This document shows positions 33,849 to 41,866 of a stretch of DNA of 64,000 nt, piece by piece. The notes under the pieces are model-generated. The model did no database searches. It saw only the letters and a list, made by a program, of their open reading frames with translations, and had not been told where the DNA came from. The position numbers were made by a program, and so were the translations under genes. The stretch comes from Natronoflexus pectinivorans (GTDB lineage Bacteria; Bacteroidota; Bacteroidia; Bacteroidales; Marinilabiliaceae). How positions within the stretch are numbered: position 1 is the first letter of the stretch; each line of letters opens with the position of its first letter. The stretch lies in the NCBI RefSeq assembly GCF_004345615.1, contig NZ_SLWK01000011.1, positions 55,523-119,522 on the forward strand, given 5' to 3'.

Positions 33849-35393
33849 ATGGCTAAGAAGAACGGAAACGGTACAGAAGAAAAGTTGGAGCAGAAGCTAT
33901 GGAAAACTGCGGATAAACTGCGCAAGAACATTGATGCTGCCGAATACAAACACGTTGTATTGGGCTTAATATTCTTAAAATATATCTCCGATGCTTTTGA
34001 AGAACACTACGCTAAACTTGTAGCAGGAGAAGGTGAATATGCCGGAGCCGACCCCGAAGATAAGGATGAGTATGGAGCCGAGAATGTATTCTTTGTGCCT
34101 GAAAAGGCGCGTTGGACATACATTCAATCACAGGCGAAAATGCCAAATATTGGTAAGCTGATTGACGATGCAATGGATTTAATCGAGGCTGACAATGCAA
34201 CTCTTAAAGGCATTCTTCCTAAAACCTTCGGGCGCTCTAACCTGGATCCTCAAACTTTGGGCGGACTCATCGATACCATTGGTACCATTGCCTTGGGTGA
34301 TGAAAAAGCAAAAAGTCAGGATGTGCTGGGGCGTGTGTATGAGTATTTCTTAGGCCAATTTGCATTGGCCGAAGGTCAGAAAGGCGGACAATTCTACACT
34401 CCTGAAAGCATTGTAAAGCTTTTGGTTGAAATGTTAGAACCATACAAAGGTCGTGTGTACGACCCTTGCTGTGGATCTGGAGGCATGTTTGTACAGAGTG
34501 AAAAGTTTATTGAAAGCCATCAGGGGCGTTTGGATGATATTTCGGTTTACGGACAGGAGAGCAACCAAACAACCTACCGCCTATGTCGCATGAACCTTGC
34601 AATTCGTGGCATTGATGGCTCAAACATTAAATGGAATTCCGAAGGTTCGTTCCTGAATAATGCGCATAAAGATTTAAAAGCTGATTACATCATTGCCAAT
34701 CCTCCTTTTAATGTAAGCGATTGGAGCGGTGAACTGTTGCGTGACGATGCACGTTGGCTATACGGTGTGCCACCTGCCGGCAATGCCAACTTTGCCTGGG
34801 TGCAGCATTTCCTTTACCATTTAAAACCCGATGGCGGGCACGCCGGTTTTGTTCTGGCCAATGGTTCTTTAAGCTCCAATACCGGTGGCGAAGGTGTTAT
34901 ACGTCAAAAACTGGTAGAGCATGATTTGGTGGAATGCATTGTGATGCTGCCGAAGGCACTGTTTTTTAACACCGGTATCCCTGCCTGTTTGTGGTTCTTG
35001 CGTCGTGGCAAAAAGAATCGGCAAGGTGAAGTGTTGTTTATTGATGCTTCGGAGCTGGGCTACATGATTGACCGGAAAAACCGGACTTTTGCGCCCGAAG
35101 ACATTAGTAAAGTTGCTGATACTTACCACAACTGGCTCAATGGTGAGGAAAAAGGTGCGTACGAAGATATTAAGGGATTTTGTAAATCAGCAAGCCTTAC
35201 CGACATACAAAAACATAAGTTTGTATTGACTCCAGGGCGTTATGTTGGCATTCCCGACGAAGAAGACGACGGCATACCCTTTCAGGAAAAAGTAGATGCT
35301 TTGACTTCCCGGTTGCGTGAACAAATGAATCAAGCTCAGGAACTCGACCGGGAGATTAAAACACAACTGGCTAAAATAGGGATTGAGTTATAA
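33849..35393 (+). CDS. hsdM: Type I restriction-modification DNA methyltransferase subunit HsdM
   Basis: The 514-residue methylation subunit of a type I R-M system, which forms M2S to methylate adenine and M2SR2 to cut. The helical N-terminal HsdM_N domain ([41 protein letters not shown] in outline) is followed by the N6-adenine methylase domain with the SAM motif [11 protein letters not shown] (Asp205) and the catalytic motif NPPF at 284-287. It has no visible defect. The first gene of the accessory island, it is followed after 2 bases by a DUF3800 gene, so the two are probably translated together. Confidence 0.96.
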   Translation: MAKKNGNGTEEKLEQKLWKTADKLRKNIDAAEYKHVVLGLIFLKYISDAFEEHYAKLVAGEGEYAGADPEDKDEYGAENVFFVPEKARWTYIQSQAKMPNIGKLIDDAMDLIEADNATLKGILPKTFGRSNLDPQTLGGLIDTIGTIALGDEKAKSQDVLGRVYEYFLGQFALAEGQKGGQFYTPESIVKLLVEMLEPYKGRVYDPCCGSGGMFVQSEKFIESHQGRLDDISVYGQESNQTTYRLCRMNLAIRGIDGSNIKWNSEGSFLNNAHKDLKADYIIANPPFNVSDWSGELLRDDARWLYGVPPAGNANFAWVQHFLYHLKPDGGHAGFVLANGSLSSNTGGEGVIRQKLVEHDLVECIVMLPKALFFNTGIPACLWFLRRGKKNRQGEVLFIDASELGYMIDRKNRTFAPEDISKVADTYHNWLNGEEKGAYEDIKGFCKSASLTDIQKHKFVLTPGRYVGIPDEEDDGIPFQEKVDALTSRLREQMNQAQELDREIKTQLAKIGIEL

Positions 35394-35395
35394 CT

Positions 35396-36181
35396 ATGGC
35401 TAAAGAGTATATAATATATTGCGATGAATCAATTGCTAAAGGTGACTACTATTCTGATTTCTATGGTGGATGCATTGTCGAAACCACAGACGCAGAGAGG
35501 ATAAATAACGCATTGCTTCAAATCAAAAGGGAACTTGGATTTTCGACAGAACTGAAGTGGACTAAGGTTACAGAACATCACTTGGATAAATATTTGGATA
35601 TCTTAAGTTGTTTCTTTAGGTATATCGCAGAAGGAACTGTAAAGGTAAGGATAATGTTCCGGCAAAATGCATTTGAACCAGTGGGTTTAACTGCCAAACA
35701 GAAGGAGTCGGGGTATTTCTTGCTGTATTACCAGTTTATTAAACATGCATTTGGTTTAAGATATTGTAATCCAGAGGGAGAGGAAATATACATTAGAACA
35801 TATTTTGATGACCTACCGGAAAATAATGAGAAAAAGGAGCTTTTCAAAAATCATATTTATGCATTACAGTCTCTTCCTGATTTTACAAATGCTAATATCC
35901 GAATCCGGCGCAGGGATATCGTTGACGTTGATTCAAAGAATCATATTATATTGCAATGTGTGGACATCATTTTAGGAGCAATGGCATTTAGGCTTAATAA
36001 TCTGCACAAAGCGAAACCGGAAGGCGCAGTTAGAAGAGGTAAACGCACTATTGTCAAAGAAAGATTGTATAAGTATATTTTAGCTGAAATATGTAAAATT
36101 AAACCAAACTTTAACGTTGGTATTACTACTGGAATACAGAGCAATCCTTCAAATACTTGGAGTTATCCGTATCGTCATTAG
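35396..36181 (+). CDS. DUF3800 protein (RNase H-like fold), first copy
   Basis: A 261-residue DUF3800 protein. The family's acidic motif opens the protein (YIIYCDESIAKGDYYSDFYGGCIV; Asp10 and Glu11). The second acidic strand is YIRTYFDDLPENNEK, and the C-terminal ILQCVDIILGAMAFRLNN carries the third conserved Asp. DUF3800 is predicted to have an RNase H-like nuclease fold and is frequent in mobile and defence loci, but its function is not established. The start codon lies 2 bases after the hsdM stop, which suggests it arose or travels as part of this R-M operon. A second, distant DUF3800 gene lies at 40524. Confidence 0.82.
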   Translation: MAKEYIIYCDESIAKGDYYSDFYGGCIVETTDAERINNALLQIKRELGFSTELKWTKVTEHHLDKYLDILSCFFRYIAEGTVKVRIMFRQNAFEPVGLTAKQKESGYFLLYYQFIKHAFGLRYCNPEGEEIYIRTYFDDLPENNEKKELFKNHIYALQSLPDFTNANIRIRRRDIVDVDSKNHIILQCVDIILGAMAFRLNNLHKAKPEGAVRRGKRTIVKERLYKYILAEICKIKPNFNVGITTGIQSNPSNTWSYPYRH

Positions 36182-36340
36182 AACTTCAAAGCGTATAATC
36201 ACCGGATTAATGAAGATAGATTCAAGAGATAAAAAAAACTCGATTTGAGCAACTCCCACGTGGAACGTAGGCCTGAACTCAAACGGAGCTAACACAAAGA
36301 TACAATGAAATTTTAAAATTGCAAACAAATCAGAGCCAAA

Positions 36341-36739
36341 ATGATGGTGTATAAATACGTTGATATCAAAGATAAAGATTTTCAAGAATTTCGAAATATA
36401 AACTGGCAGCAAGAGTTACAGCAGGAGTTGAAAGACCTATTAAATCAAGAACTTGAGCAAGAACAGCAAGAGTTGCAGCAAGAGTCACAGCAAGAGTCTC
36501 TTTTCACCATCATCTTGTCAAAGATGCTAGACGATGCTAAGTCAAGAAAGGAAATCTCAGTGGCATTGGGACAAAAAACCATTTCAGGTCAATTAAACGA
36601 AATACTTAGCAAACTGCAAGAAAACCGTTTAATAGAATGGACGATACCAGATAAACCAAACAGCTCTAAACAAAAATACAAACTCACGAAACGGGGCTTG
36701 GCTTTTTATGCATTGGTAAGAAAGGAGGAGAAGAAATGA
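36341..36739 (+). CDS. Winged-helix protein resembling the C-terminus of Fic/RecG-like regulators
   Basis: A 132-residue protein. Residues 1-25 begin a Gln/Glu-rich stretch (QQELQQELKDLLNQELEQ and QQELQQESQQES) that may be a coiled coil and reads as low complexity. Residues 55-128 form a winged helix, with MLDDAKSRKEISVALGQKTISGQLNEIL and then a wing IEWTIPDKPNSSKQKYKLT. This is the C-terminal module seen on many Fic proteins and AlbA_2/RecG-like regulators, here without the rest. It could be a small autonomous regulator or a remnant. Its stop overlaps the hsdS start (ATGA), so it is translated with hsdS. Confidence 0.7.
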   Translation: MMVYKYVDIKDKDFQEFRNINWQQELQQELKDLLNQELEQEQQELQQESQQESLFTIILSKMLDDAKSRKEISVALGQKTISGQLNEILSKLQENRLIEWTIPDKPNSSKQKYKLTKRGLAFYALVRKEEKK

Positions 36740-37932
36740 GTGAGATAATAAATACAACACTTGGAGAAGTGTTGGAAATAAAATATGGCAAAGATCATAA
36801 AAAGCTTGCTGATGGAATTGTCCCTTTATATGGTAGTGGAGGCATAATGAGATATGTGGAAAAAGCCATATATGACAAGCCTTCTATAATGATACCAAGA
36901 AAAGGCTCTCTCAACAACTTGTTTTATGAAGATAATCCTTTTTGGACAGTAGATACATTGTTTTGGACAATAATTAATGAAGAAAAAGTAGATCCTAAAT
37001 ATTTATTTTATTTATTATCATTGCATAATCTCTCAAAGTACGATGAAGGTTCTGCAGTTCCTAGTTTAACAACGAAAGCTTTAAACGATGTTCCAATATC
37101 TTTCCCAAAAAGTATTGACACTCAAATTGAAGTTAGGACAATAATTGAAAATCTCGACCAAAAAATCACCCTCCTTCGCCAGCAAAACCAAACATTAGAA
37201 GATCTGGCACAGACTCTTTTTAAGCGTTGGTTTGTGGAGTTTGAATTCCCAAATGAAAACGGAGAGCCTTATAAAAGTTCGGGCGGCAAAATGGAGGAGA
37301 GTGAATTGGGGGAGATTCCGGAGGGGTGGAGAATAGTTCAATTGAAAGATATAGTGGAGATTGGTTCCTCAAAAAGGATTTTTGCTAGTGAGTATTTGCA
37401 AAACGGAATTCCATTTTATAGAGGAAAGGAGGTTACAGAATTGTCAAACGGTAATAATCTAGTTCCAGAAATTTTCATATCGGAACAGAAATATAATGAA
37501 TTAAAAAATGCTAGCGGAGTTCCAAAAAATAATGACATTCTGTTAACGTCTGTTGGGACAATCGGCAATACATATTTAGTTCAAAAAGATGAACGGTTTT
37601 ATTTTAAGGATGGGAATTTAACCTGGTTTAAAAGTTACAAAACAGTAATTGATTTTACGTTTATTTATATCTGGCTTAAAAGCAAGTATGCTGAAATAGC
37701 TTTAGAAGGCATAAAAATTGGGAGTACTCAACAAGCAATAACAATAGACGCCCTTAATACAATTGAGATAGTTATTCCGAATGAAAATAATTATCTTAAG
37801 TTGAGAGATTCATTAAAAAGTCTCATTTTTAAACAGCAAAAAAATACCAACGAAATCCAAACCCTCACACAATTGCGCGACACGTTGTTGCCAAAGCTGA
37901 TGAGTGGGGAGATAAGGGTAGTAGAAGAGTAA
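36736..37932 (+). CDS. hsdS: Type I restriction-modification specificity subunit HsdS
   Basis: A 398-residue DNA-recognition subunit with two target-recognition domains, about residues 1-140 and 195-360. Each is followed by a conserved helix: IENLDQKITLLRQQNQTLEDLAQTLFKRWFVEFEF after the first and FKQQKNTNEIQTLTQLRDTLLPKLMSGEI after the second (shown in part). The second TRD begins LGEIPEGWRIVQLKDI, as is usual. Both halves look intact. Its ATG overlaps the winged-helix gene's stop. No second hsdS, partial TRD or recombinase is nearby, so phase variation by shuffling is not indicated. Confidence 0.94.
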   Translation: MSEIINTTLGEVLEIKYGKDHKKLADGIVPLYGSGGIMRYVEKAIYDKPSIMIPRKGSLNNLFYEDNPFWTVDTLFWTIINEEKVDPKYLFYLLSLHNLSKYDEGSAVPSLTTKALNDVPISFPKSIDTQIEVRTIIENLDQKITLLRQQNQTLEDLAQTLFKRWFVEFEFPNENGEPYKSSGGKMEESELGEIPEGWRIVQLKDIVEIGSSKRIFASEYLQNGIPFYRGKEVTELSNGNNLVPEIFISEQKYNELKNASGVPKNNDILLTSVGTIGNTYLVQKDERFYFKDGNLTWFKSYKTVIDFTFIYIWLKSKYAEIALEGIKIGSTQQAITIDALNTIEIVIPNENNYLKLRDSLKSLIFKQQKNTNEIQTLTQLRDTLLPKLMSGEIRVVEE

Positions 37933-37973
37933 ATAGGAAAATGAGCTTAGTGAACTTAATAAACCAATAGAAT

Positions 37974-38987
37974 ATGCAACAACGCAACTTCATACAGACA
38001 CAAAGGCAAAACCAAATAAGTTGGCGTGAATCTAACGTTTCTACTGCTGAGTGGGGTTACCAGAATGGAGGTAAATATGAGCATGTTATTCCAAGGGGCA
38101 ATTGGATTGAAACCGTTTACCAACCAATTAGGGCTGAACTAACAACTTACCTGATCGAGAAAAAAGTAAAAGAGCATACAGGGGTTCATAATTTAATGAG
38201 TTCTTGGATTTTGAGTGCCAATCTATATTTTCCTGTTCTAAGTTCAGAGGTGTTTCGAATATTAATGTTGCAGTTTTTACAAGAAAGAATTTCCAATGAG
38301 ATAACCGAACTTGTGGATATTCAGCTTGAGTTTGCCTTTGATTATGGTGATGCATTGCACCCTTCTTTGCTATTGGGAGAAATGGACGGAAGCAGGGGCT
38401 CCGGTCAGACTTCTCCTGATGTTGCTTTTTTGGTGAAAACGAAAAAGGGCGATGGAATTATTCTAACAGAGTGTAAATACTCCGAACATAGCTTTTATTC
38501 TTGTTCTGCTAGAACTGTAAAAGGGAGGCAAGAAAAGCCGGATAACCCCGATCCAAAAAGATGTATGGAAGTATTAACGGGAGACGGATACAAAAGCATT
38601 TGTCACCAGTCTGTATGGGGTCGAAAGTATTGGGGTAACCTACAATTATCAGAGATGGCTCATTCTAAAATAAAGCGCTGTCCTGCTGCTACAGATGGAT
38701 ATCAATTATTTCGTCAACAATCATTAGCCGAAGGCATTGCCAGATGTGGTAAATATGATTTAGTAGCATCTACCGTAGCATTTGACGGTAGGAACAGCAA
38801 TTTAATCTCTTGTTTAAAAACAACAGGTATAAACGATTTTCAAACAGGATGGTGTGAATTGTGGACAGGAAAAGCTATCTTCAAAACCTGGCATCATCAG
38901 GAATGGGTTCATTTTGTCAGGACGCATCAAAAAGATGGTTGCTGTAATGACTGGTTGAATTACATGAAATCAAGATATGGGTATTAA
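37974..38987 (+). CDS. PD-(D/E)xK nuclease-like protein (PGN_0703-type putative restriction endonuclease)
   Basis: A 337-residue protein that I associate with the PGN_0703 family of putative restriction endonucleases; this is from memory and not checked. The nuclease core is readable: Asp149 in SGQTSPDVAFLV and Glu166/Lys168 in IILTECKYSEHSF give the D-X16-ExK pattern of PD-(D/E)xK enzymes. The N-terminal 120 residues are helical (FPVLSSEVFRILMLQFLQ). The C-terminal half contains several Cys and Trp (CCNDWLNYM) with possible metal sites at CHQSVW and CPAATDGY. It lies 41 bases after hsdS and ahead of a second predicted nuclease gene. No cognate methylase besides HsdM is present. Confidence 0.72.
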   Translation: MQQRNFIQTQRQNQISWRESNVSTAEWGYQNGGKYEHVIPRGNWIETVYQPIRAELTTYLIEKKVKEHTGVHNLMSSWILSANLYFPVLSSEVFRILMLQFLQERISNEITELVDIQLEFAFDYGDALHPSLLLGEMDGSRGSGQTSPDVAFLVKTKKGDGIILTECKYSEHSFYSCSARTVKGRQEKPDNPDPKRCMEVLTGDGYKSICHQSVWGRKYWGNLQLSEMAHSKIKRCPAATDGYQLFRQQSLAEGIARCGKYDLVASTVAFDGRNSNLISCLKTTGINDFQTGWCELWTGKAIFKTWHHQEWVHFVRTHQKDGCCNDWLNYMKSRYGY

Positions 38988-39096
38988 GAGAGCAGGACTT
39001 TGTACAGAATAACCTGAAACGCAATAGAGTTTTGCGTTAATCAAGAGAATCAAATTACTTTTAGAATTAATCAATAATTGTTACAAACAGAAATAT

Positions 39097-39798
39097 ATGC
39101 TAACAGCAATACATCGAGGAAAAGCGAGTCAATGTTTTAATGGTGAAGAACTTGATTGGAAAGAGTTATTTAGTGGCTCAGAAGACTCCTTAACGGCATC
39201 CATTTTTGAACGTTTATTTTACTTACCTACCGATTTGTTTTGGTTTATTTTAAGGAATTCCTGTTATGATAACGATGATCTGCCTAAAGATTGTGGTTCA
39301 TTAATATCTAAAGAGTTTTGGCCACATTGGGATGCCACAAAAACCAGCAATTCAAATTATATCGAACCCGATATCTTTATACGATTTGAGAAATTTGATC
39401 TTATTATAGAGGCCAAAAGATATGATAAAAATCAACAAGACCCCGAACAGTGGAAAAATCAAATAGACGCATACAAAAATATGCATGACAAAAAACTTTA
39501 CTACATTGCATTAGGAGGCATTAGGTCTGAGAAGAAAGAAAAATGTAACAATGTAATCATTTTCCCATGTCAATGGAATAGAATTCTAAGGGCTGTAAAA
39601 AAGGAGTTAAGTAATATAACAAAAGATGTTGATGCTACTGATGCGCCAATTCTATTGCGTCCTATATTTGAGGATTTATTACTTGCGTTTAATATCCACG
39701 AATTTGCAGTAGGTGAATGGTTTGAAACCATGCCTCATCTTGATTCATACATAAACAATCAGAGTCTTGTAACCTTATCTGATTTACCATTTAATTAA
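39097..39798 (+). CDS. PD-(D/E)xK nuclease-like hypothetical protein
   Basis: I do not recognise a named family. The 233-residue product has a PD-(D/E)xK core: Glu-Pro-Asp92 in YIEPDIFIRFEKFDLIIEAKRYD, then Glu105 and Lys107 (EAK), and a following helix with QWKNQIDAYKNM (Gln122 and Tyr126), the usual QxxxY pattern. The region before the core is rich in aromatics (FERLFYLPTDLFWFIL). The gene starts 109 bases after the previous nuclease-like gene and ends 10 bases before the next unknown gene, so the two downstream genes may be one unit. Confidence 0.65.
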   Translation: MLTAIHRGKASQCFNGEELDWKELFSGSEDSLTASIFERLFYLPTDLFWFILRNSCYDNDDLPKDCGSLISKEFWPHWDATKTSNSNYIEPDIFIRFEKFDLIIEAKRYDKNQQDPEQWKNQIDAYKNMHDKKLYYIALGGIRSEKKEKCNNVIIFPCQWNRILRAVKKELSNITKDVDATDAPILLRPIFEDLLLAFNIHEFAVGEWFETMPHLDSYINNQSLVTLSDLPFN

Positions 39799-39808
39799 CA
39801 AAATAATC

Positions 39809-40444
39809 ATGAACAAAGAAAAAATAGAATCAACATTCCTAGATGTGCGTAAAGCATATCGTTTATTATTTCATTATCAAAAGCGAGTTTTAAATCTTGT
39901 CGATTTCATATCTAAAGAGTTTGGATTTGATTATAAAGGAGGGTATCCAATTCACATGGATTCCAGCCCCAATAAAGGGCGTGGAGAATTGTGCAACAGT
40001 CCATGGAATTGGCTAAATATGTATGCGTATGAATTCCGAATGAAATCTCAAAAATTCGGAAGAAGAACCGTTGATTTGTCCATATATCTGCAAAGTGACT
40101 CTGGGGCTCCATTTAAAACAAATCATGATATGGATGAACTTGACAAATATGACAGTTTAGACAAATCAAAAACAAGGCTCCACTTTCTTTTAACAGACAA
40201 AGCACTTAAAGAGGAAGATTATAATTTAATTATTGATGATGGAGATATACCTCATGATAAAGATTGCTCCAAGTTCTTAGAGCACAATGGTGGTAAATTG
40301 TTCATAAAGGCTTTCAACTTGAGCGAATTTATTAATGAAGAAAAATCCATTAATATCTTGCTTGAAATAGCTAAAGAGTTTAAATCAAAAACCGATATCG
40401 AGCTAAAAATATTAAAAAACAGAGTGGATGACCAAAATAACTGA
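39809..40444 (+). CDS. Hypothetical protein paired with the PD-(D/E)xK gene
   Basis: I do not recognise the family. The 211-residue product is charged, with no signal peptide or membrane segment. Residues 14-38 contain an aromatic stretch (YRLLFHYQKRVLNLVDFI). A central region reads like an alpha/beta domain (RRTVDLSIYLQSDSGAPF and LHFLLTDKALKEEDYNLIIDDGDI), and the C-terminus is a Lys-rich helix. The start lies 10 bases after the preceding gene. The last 17 bases overlap a duplicated fragment of the hsdR start, so the gene's present C-terminus (DDQNN) may have been created or trimmed by that rearrangement. Confidence 0.55.
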   Translation: MNKEKIESTFLDVRKAYRLLFHYQKRVLNLVDFISKEFGFDYKGGYPIHMDSSPNKGRGELCNSPWNWLNMYAYEFRMKSQKFGRRTVDLSIYLQSDSGAPFKTNHDMDELDKYDSLDKSKTRLHFLLTDKALKEEDYNLIIDDGDIPHDKDCSKFLEHNGGKLFIKAFNLSEFINEEKSINILLEIAKEFKSKTDIELKILKNRVDDQNN

Positions 40445-40511
40445 AAACGACATAGAATTTTGGGACATTGAGGAACTTGAAAACCTTGGTTGGAAGTTAA
40501 AATCTGGTTAA
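40428..40511 (+). pseudogene. Duplicated 5' fragment of hsdR
   Basis: Translation from 40428 gives MTKITENDIEFWDIEELENL and then GWKLKSG before a stop, 27 residues in all. The first 22 residues match the true HsdR start at 41867 except at two positions (F for L, D for A), and the DNA is almost identical for about 65 bases. Similarity stops after GGTTGG. This is a truncated copy left when the DUF3800/BECR-like cassette came to lie between hsdR and its upstream neighbours. Confidence 0.85.
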
Positions 40512-40523
40512 ACGTATATTATC

Positions 40524-41231
40524 ATGATAGAATACAATATATACTGCGACGAAAGTTGCCATCTGGAGAATGACCCACATAAATCTATGGTATTAGGAGC
40601 TGTTTGGTGCGTTAAAGATGATAGGCAGCAAATGTTTAGCCGGATTAAGGATATTAAGCAGAAGCATGGTTTAAAAGCTGATTTTGAGATAAAATGGAAT
40701 AAAGTTTCTAAATCAAAAATTTCTTTTTACCGGGAATTAATCAATTTCTTTTTTGACACTGACAAATTGAATTTTAGAGCTTTGGTGGTGGCTGATAAAA
40801 AGGAGTTAGATCATGAGAAGTTTGGACATACGCACGATACATATTACTACAAAATGTATTTTGATATGCTTAAAATCATTATCTCTCCCTATTCTTCCTA
40901 CTATATTTATCTTGATATAAAAGACACTCAGGGTTATGAAAAAGTACAAAAGCTGCAGGAAGTAATCTGCAATAATCATTATGATTTTTCAAAAAAAATA
41001 GTAAAACGCATACAAGAAGTGCGGTCGGATGAAGTAAGTTTGTTACAACTAACAGATTTACTTATAGGTGCTTTGTCCTATATGCACCGAGGCTTAACCG
41101 GTAGTGCTGCCAAACTTGAGTTAATTGAATTAATCAAAAAGAGAAGCGGGTACAGTCTAACTAAAAATACCTTGCCGAATGAAAGAAAGTTTAACTTGTT
41201 CATCTGGCATACAGGCTATAGGAGGAGCTAG
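40524..41231 (+). CDS. DUF3800 protein (RNase H-like fold), second copy
   Basis: A 235-residue DUF3800 protein, clearly different from the copy at 35396 but sharing the layout. The first acidic strand is IEYNIYCDESCHLEND, the second SYYIYLDIKDTQGYEK, and the third VSLLQLTDLLIGALSYM with the conserved Asp. Between them, HDTYYYKMYFDMLK gives the family's His/Tyr-rich helix. It starts just after the hsdR fragment and its stop is 4 bases before the next start, so it forms a two-gene cassette with the following protein. Function is inferred only by family: a candidate nuclease or effector in a defence or toxin-antitoxin setting. Confidence 0.8.
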   Translation: MIEYNIYCDESCHLENDPHKSMVLGAVWCVKDDRQQMFSRIKDIKQKHGLKADFEIKWNKVSKSKISFYRELINFFFDTDKLNFRALVVADKKELDHEKFGHTHDTYYYKMYFDMLKIIISPYSSYYIYLDIKDTQGYEKVQKLQEVICNNHYDFSKKIVKRIQEVRSDEVSLLQLTDLLIGALSYMHRGLTGSAAKLELIELIKKRSGYSLTKNTLPNERKFNLFIWHTGYRRS

Positions 41232-41235
41232 AGTA

Positions 41236-41745
41236 ATGAATTGTTTTGAATTGCCAGATATAATTGAGTTAAATGAATACAGGGGGAATTTTAGTCTGTT
41301 TTTAGAAGCTATTTACAATGTTTTCAAAAAAGATTTTGTTACTTCAAAACCCTCTTTCAAAGGAGTGAGGCTAGGTTTGAAAAAGTTTCCATTGGTTGAG
41401 GGAAAGGAGTATACGTTTTATCATATGACCCACAAAGGTGACATTGAAAATGAACGAATACCAGATTTTAGAAGGATGGAACGCATTGCGTGGCCTAGGC
41501 CTATGATTGATAATTCCGGGGATGAATGTTTAAAAGTTTGGCGTAATATCCGAAGAGGAAATGGCGGTACAAAAAATCGTATTCTAATATTACATGAAAC
41601 TGAACGGTATTTAGTTGTGTTGGATGACAGAGGTGATTACATTTTACCGTGGACTGCATTTCTTATAGAAGGGAATAGACAGCTTCAGAAATATTTAAAG
41701 GAATATGAAGCGTATAGAACGGCAGAAGCCGCTAAGAAAACTTAA
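41236..41745 (+). CDS. Possible BECR-fold RNase (phage/toxin-like), partner of DUF3800
   Basis: The frame extends upstream, but MNCFELPDII at 41236, preceded by a clear AGGAGG 12-15 bases away, is the start. Such a strong Shine-Dalgarno site is unusual in this phylum. The 169-residue product has YHMTHKGDIENERIPDFRR (residues 62-80), then RIAWPRPMI, VWRNIRRG and a strand pair RILILHETERYLVVLDDR ending in PWTAFLIEG. The His and Arg placements and the Y-L-V-V-L-D-D-R...T-A ending recall the barnase-EndoU-colicin E5/D-RelE (BECR) nucleases, a tentative match made by eye. If so, it is a ribonuclease effector encoded with DUF3800. Confidence 0.5.
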   Translation: MNCFELPDIIELNEYRGNFSLFLEAIYNVFKKDFVTSKPSFKGVRLGLKKFPLVEGKEYTFYHMTHKGDIENERIPDFRRMERIAWPRPMIDNSGDECLKVWRNIRRGNGGTKNRILILHETERYLVVLDDRGDYILPWTAFLIEGNRQLQKYLKEYEAYRTAEAAKKT

Positions 41746-41866
41746 CGGCTTCGTTTCTCTTTCAACACTAACACCTTACGGATGGTTGGTGAGATATTTT
41801 AATTACGTTTAAACATCATTCTATAATGCAAATATAAGCTAAAAAGATTCATAACGTCAAATAATT

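Noticed and set aside
36736..37932. Phase-variable hsdS shufflon
   Set aside because: There is only one hsdS, no silent TRD cassettes, no recombinase and no inverted repeats around it.
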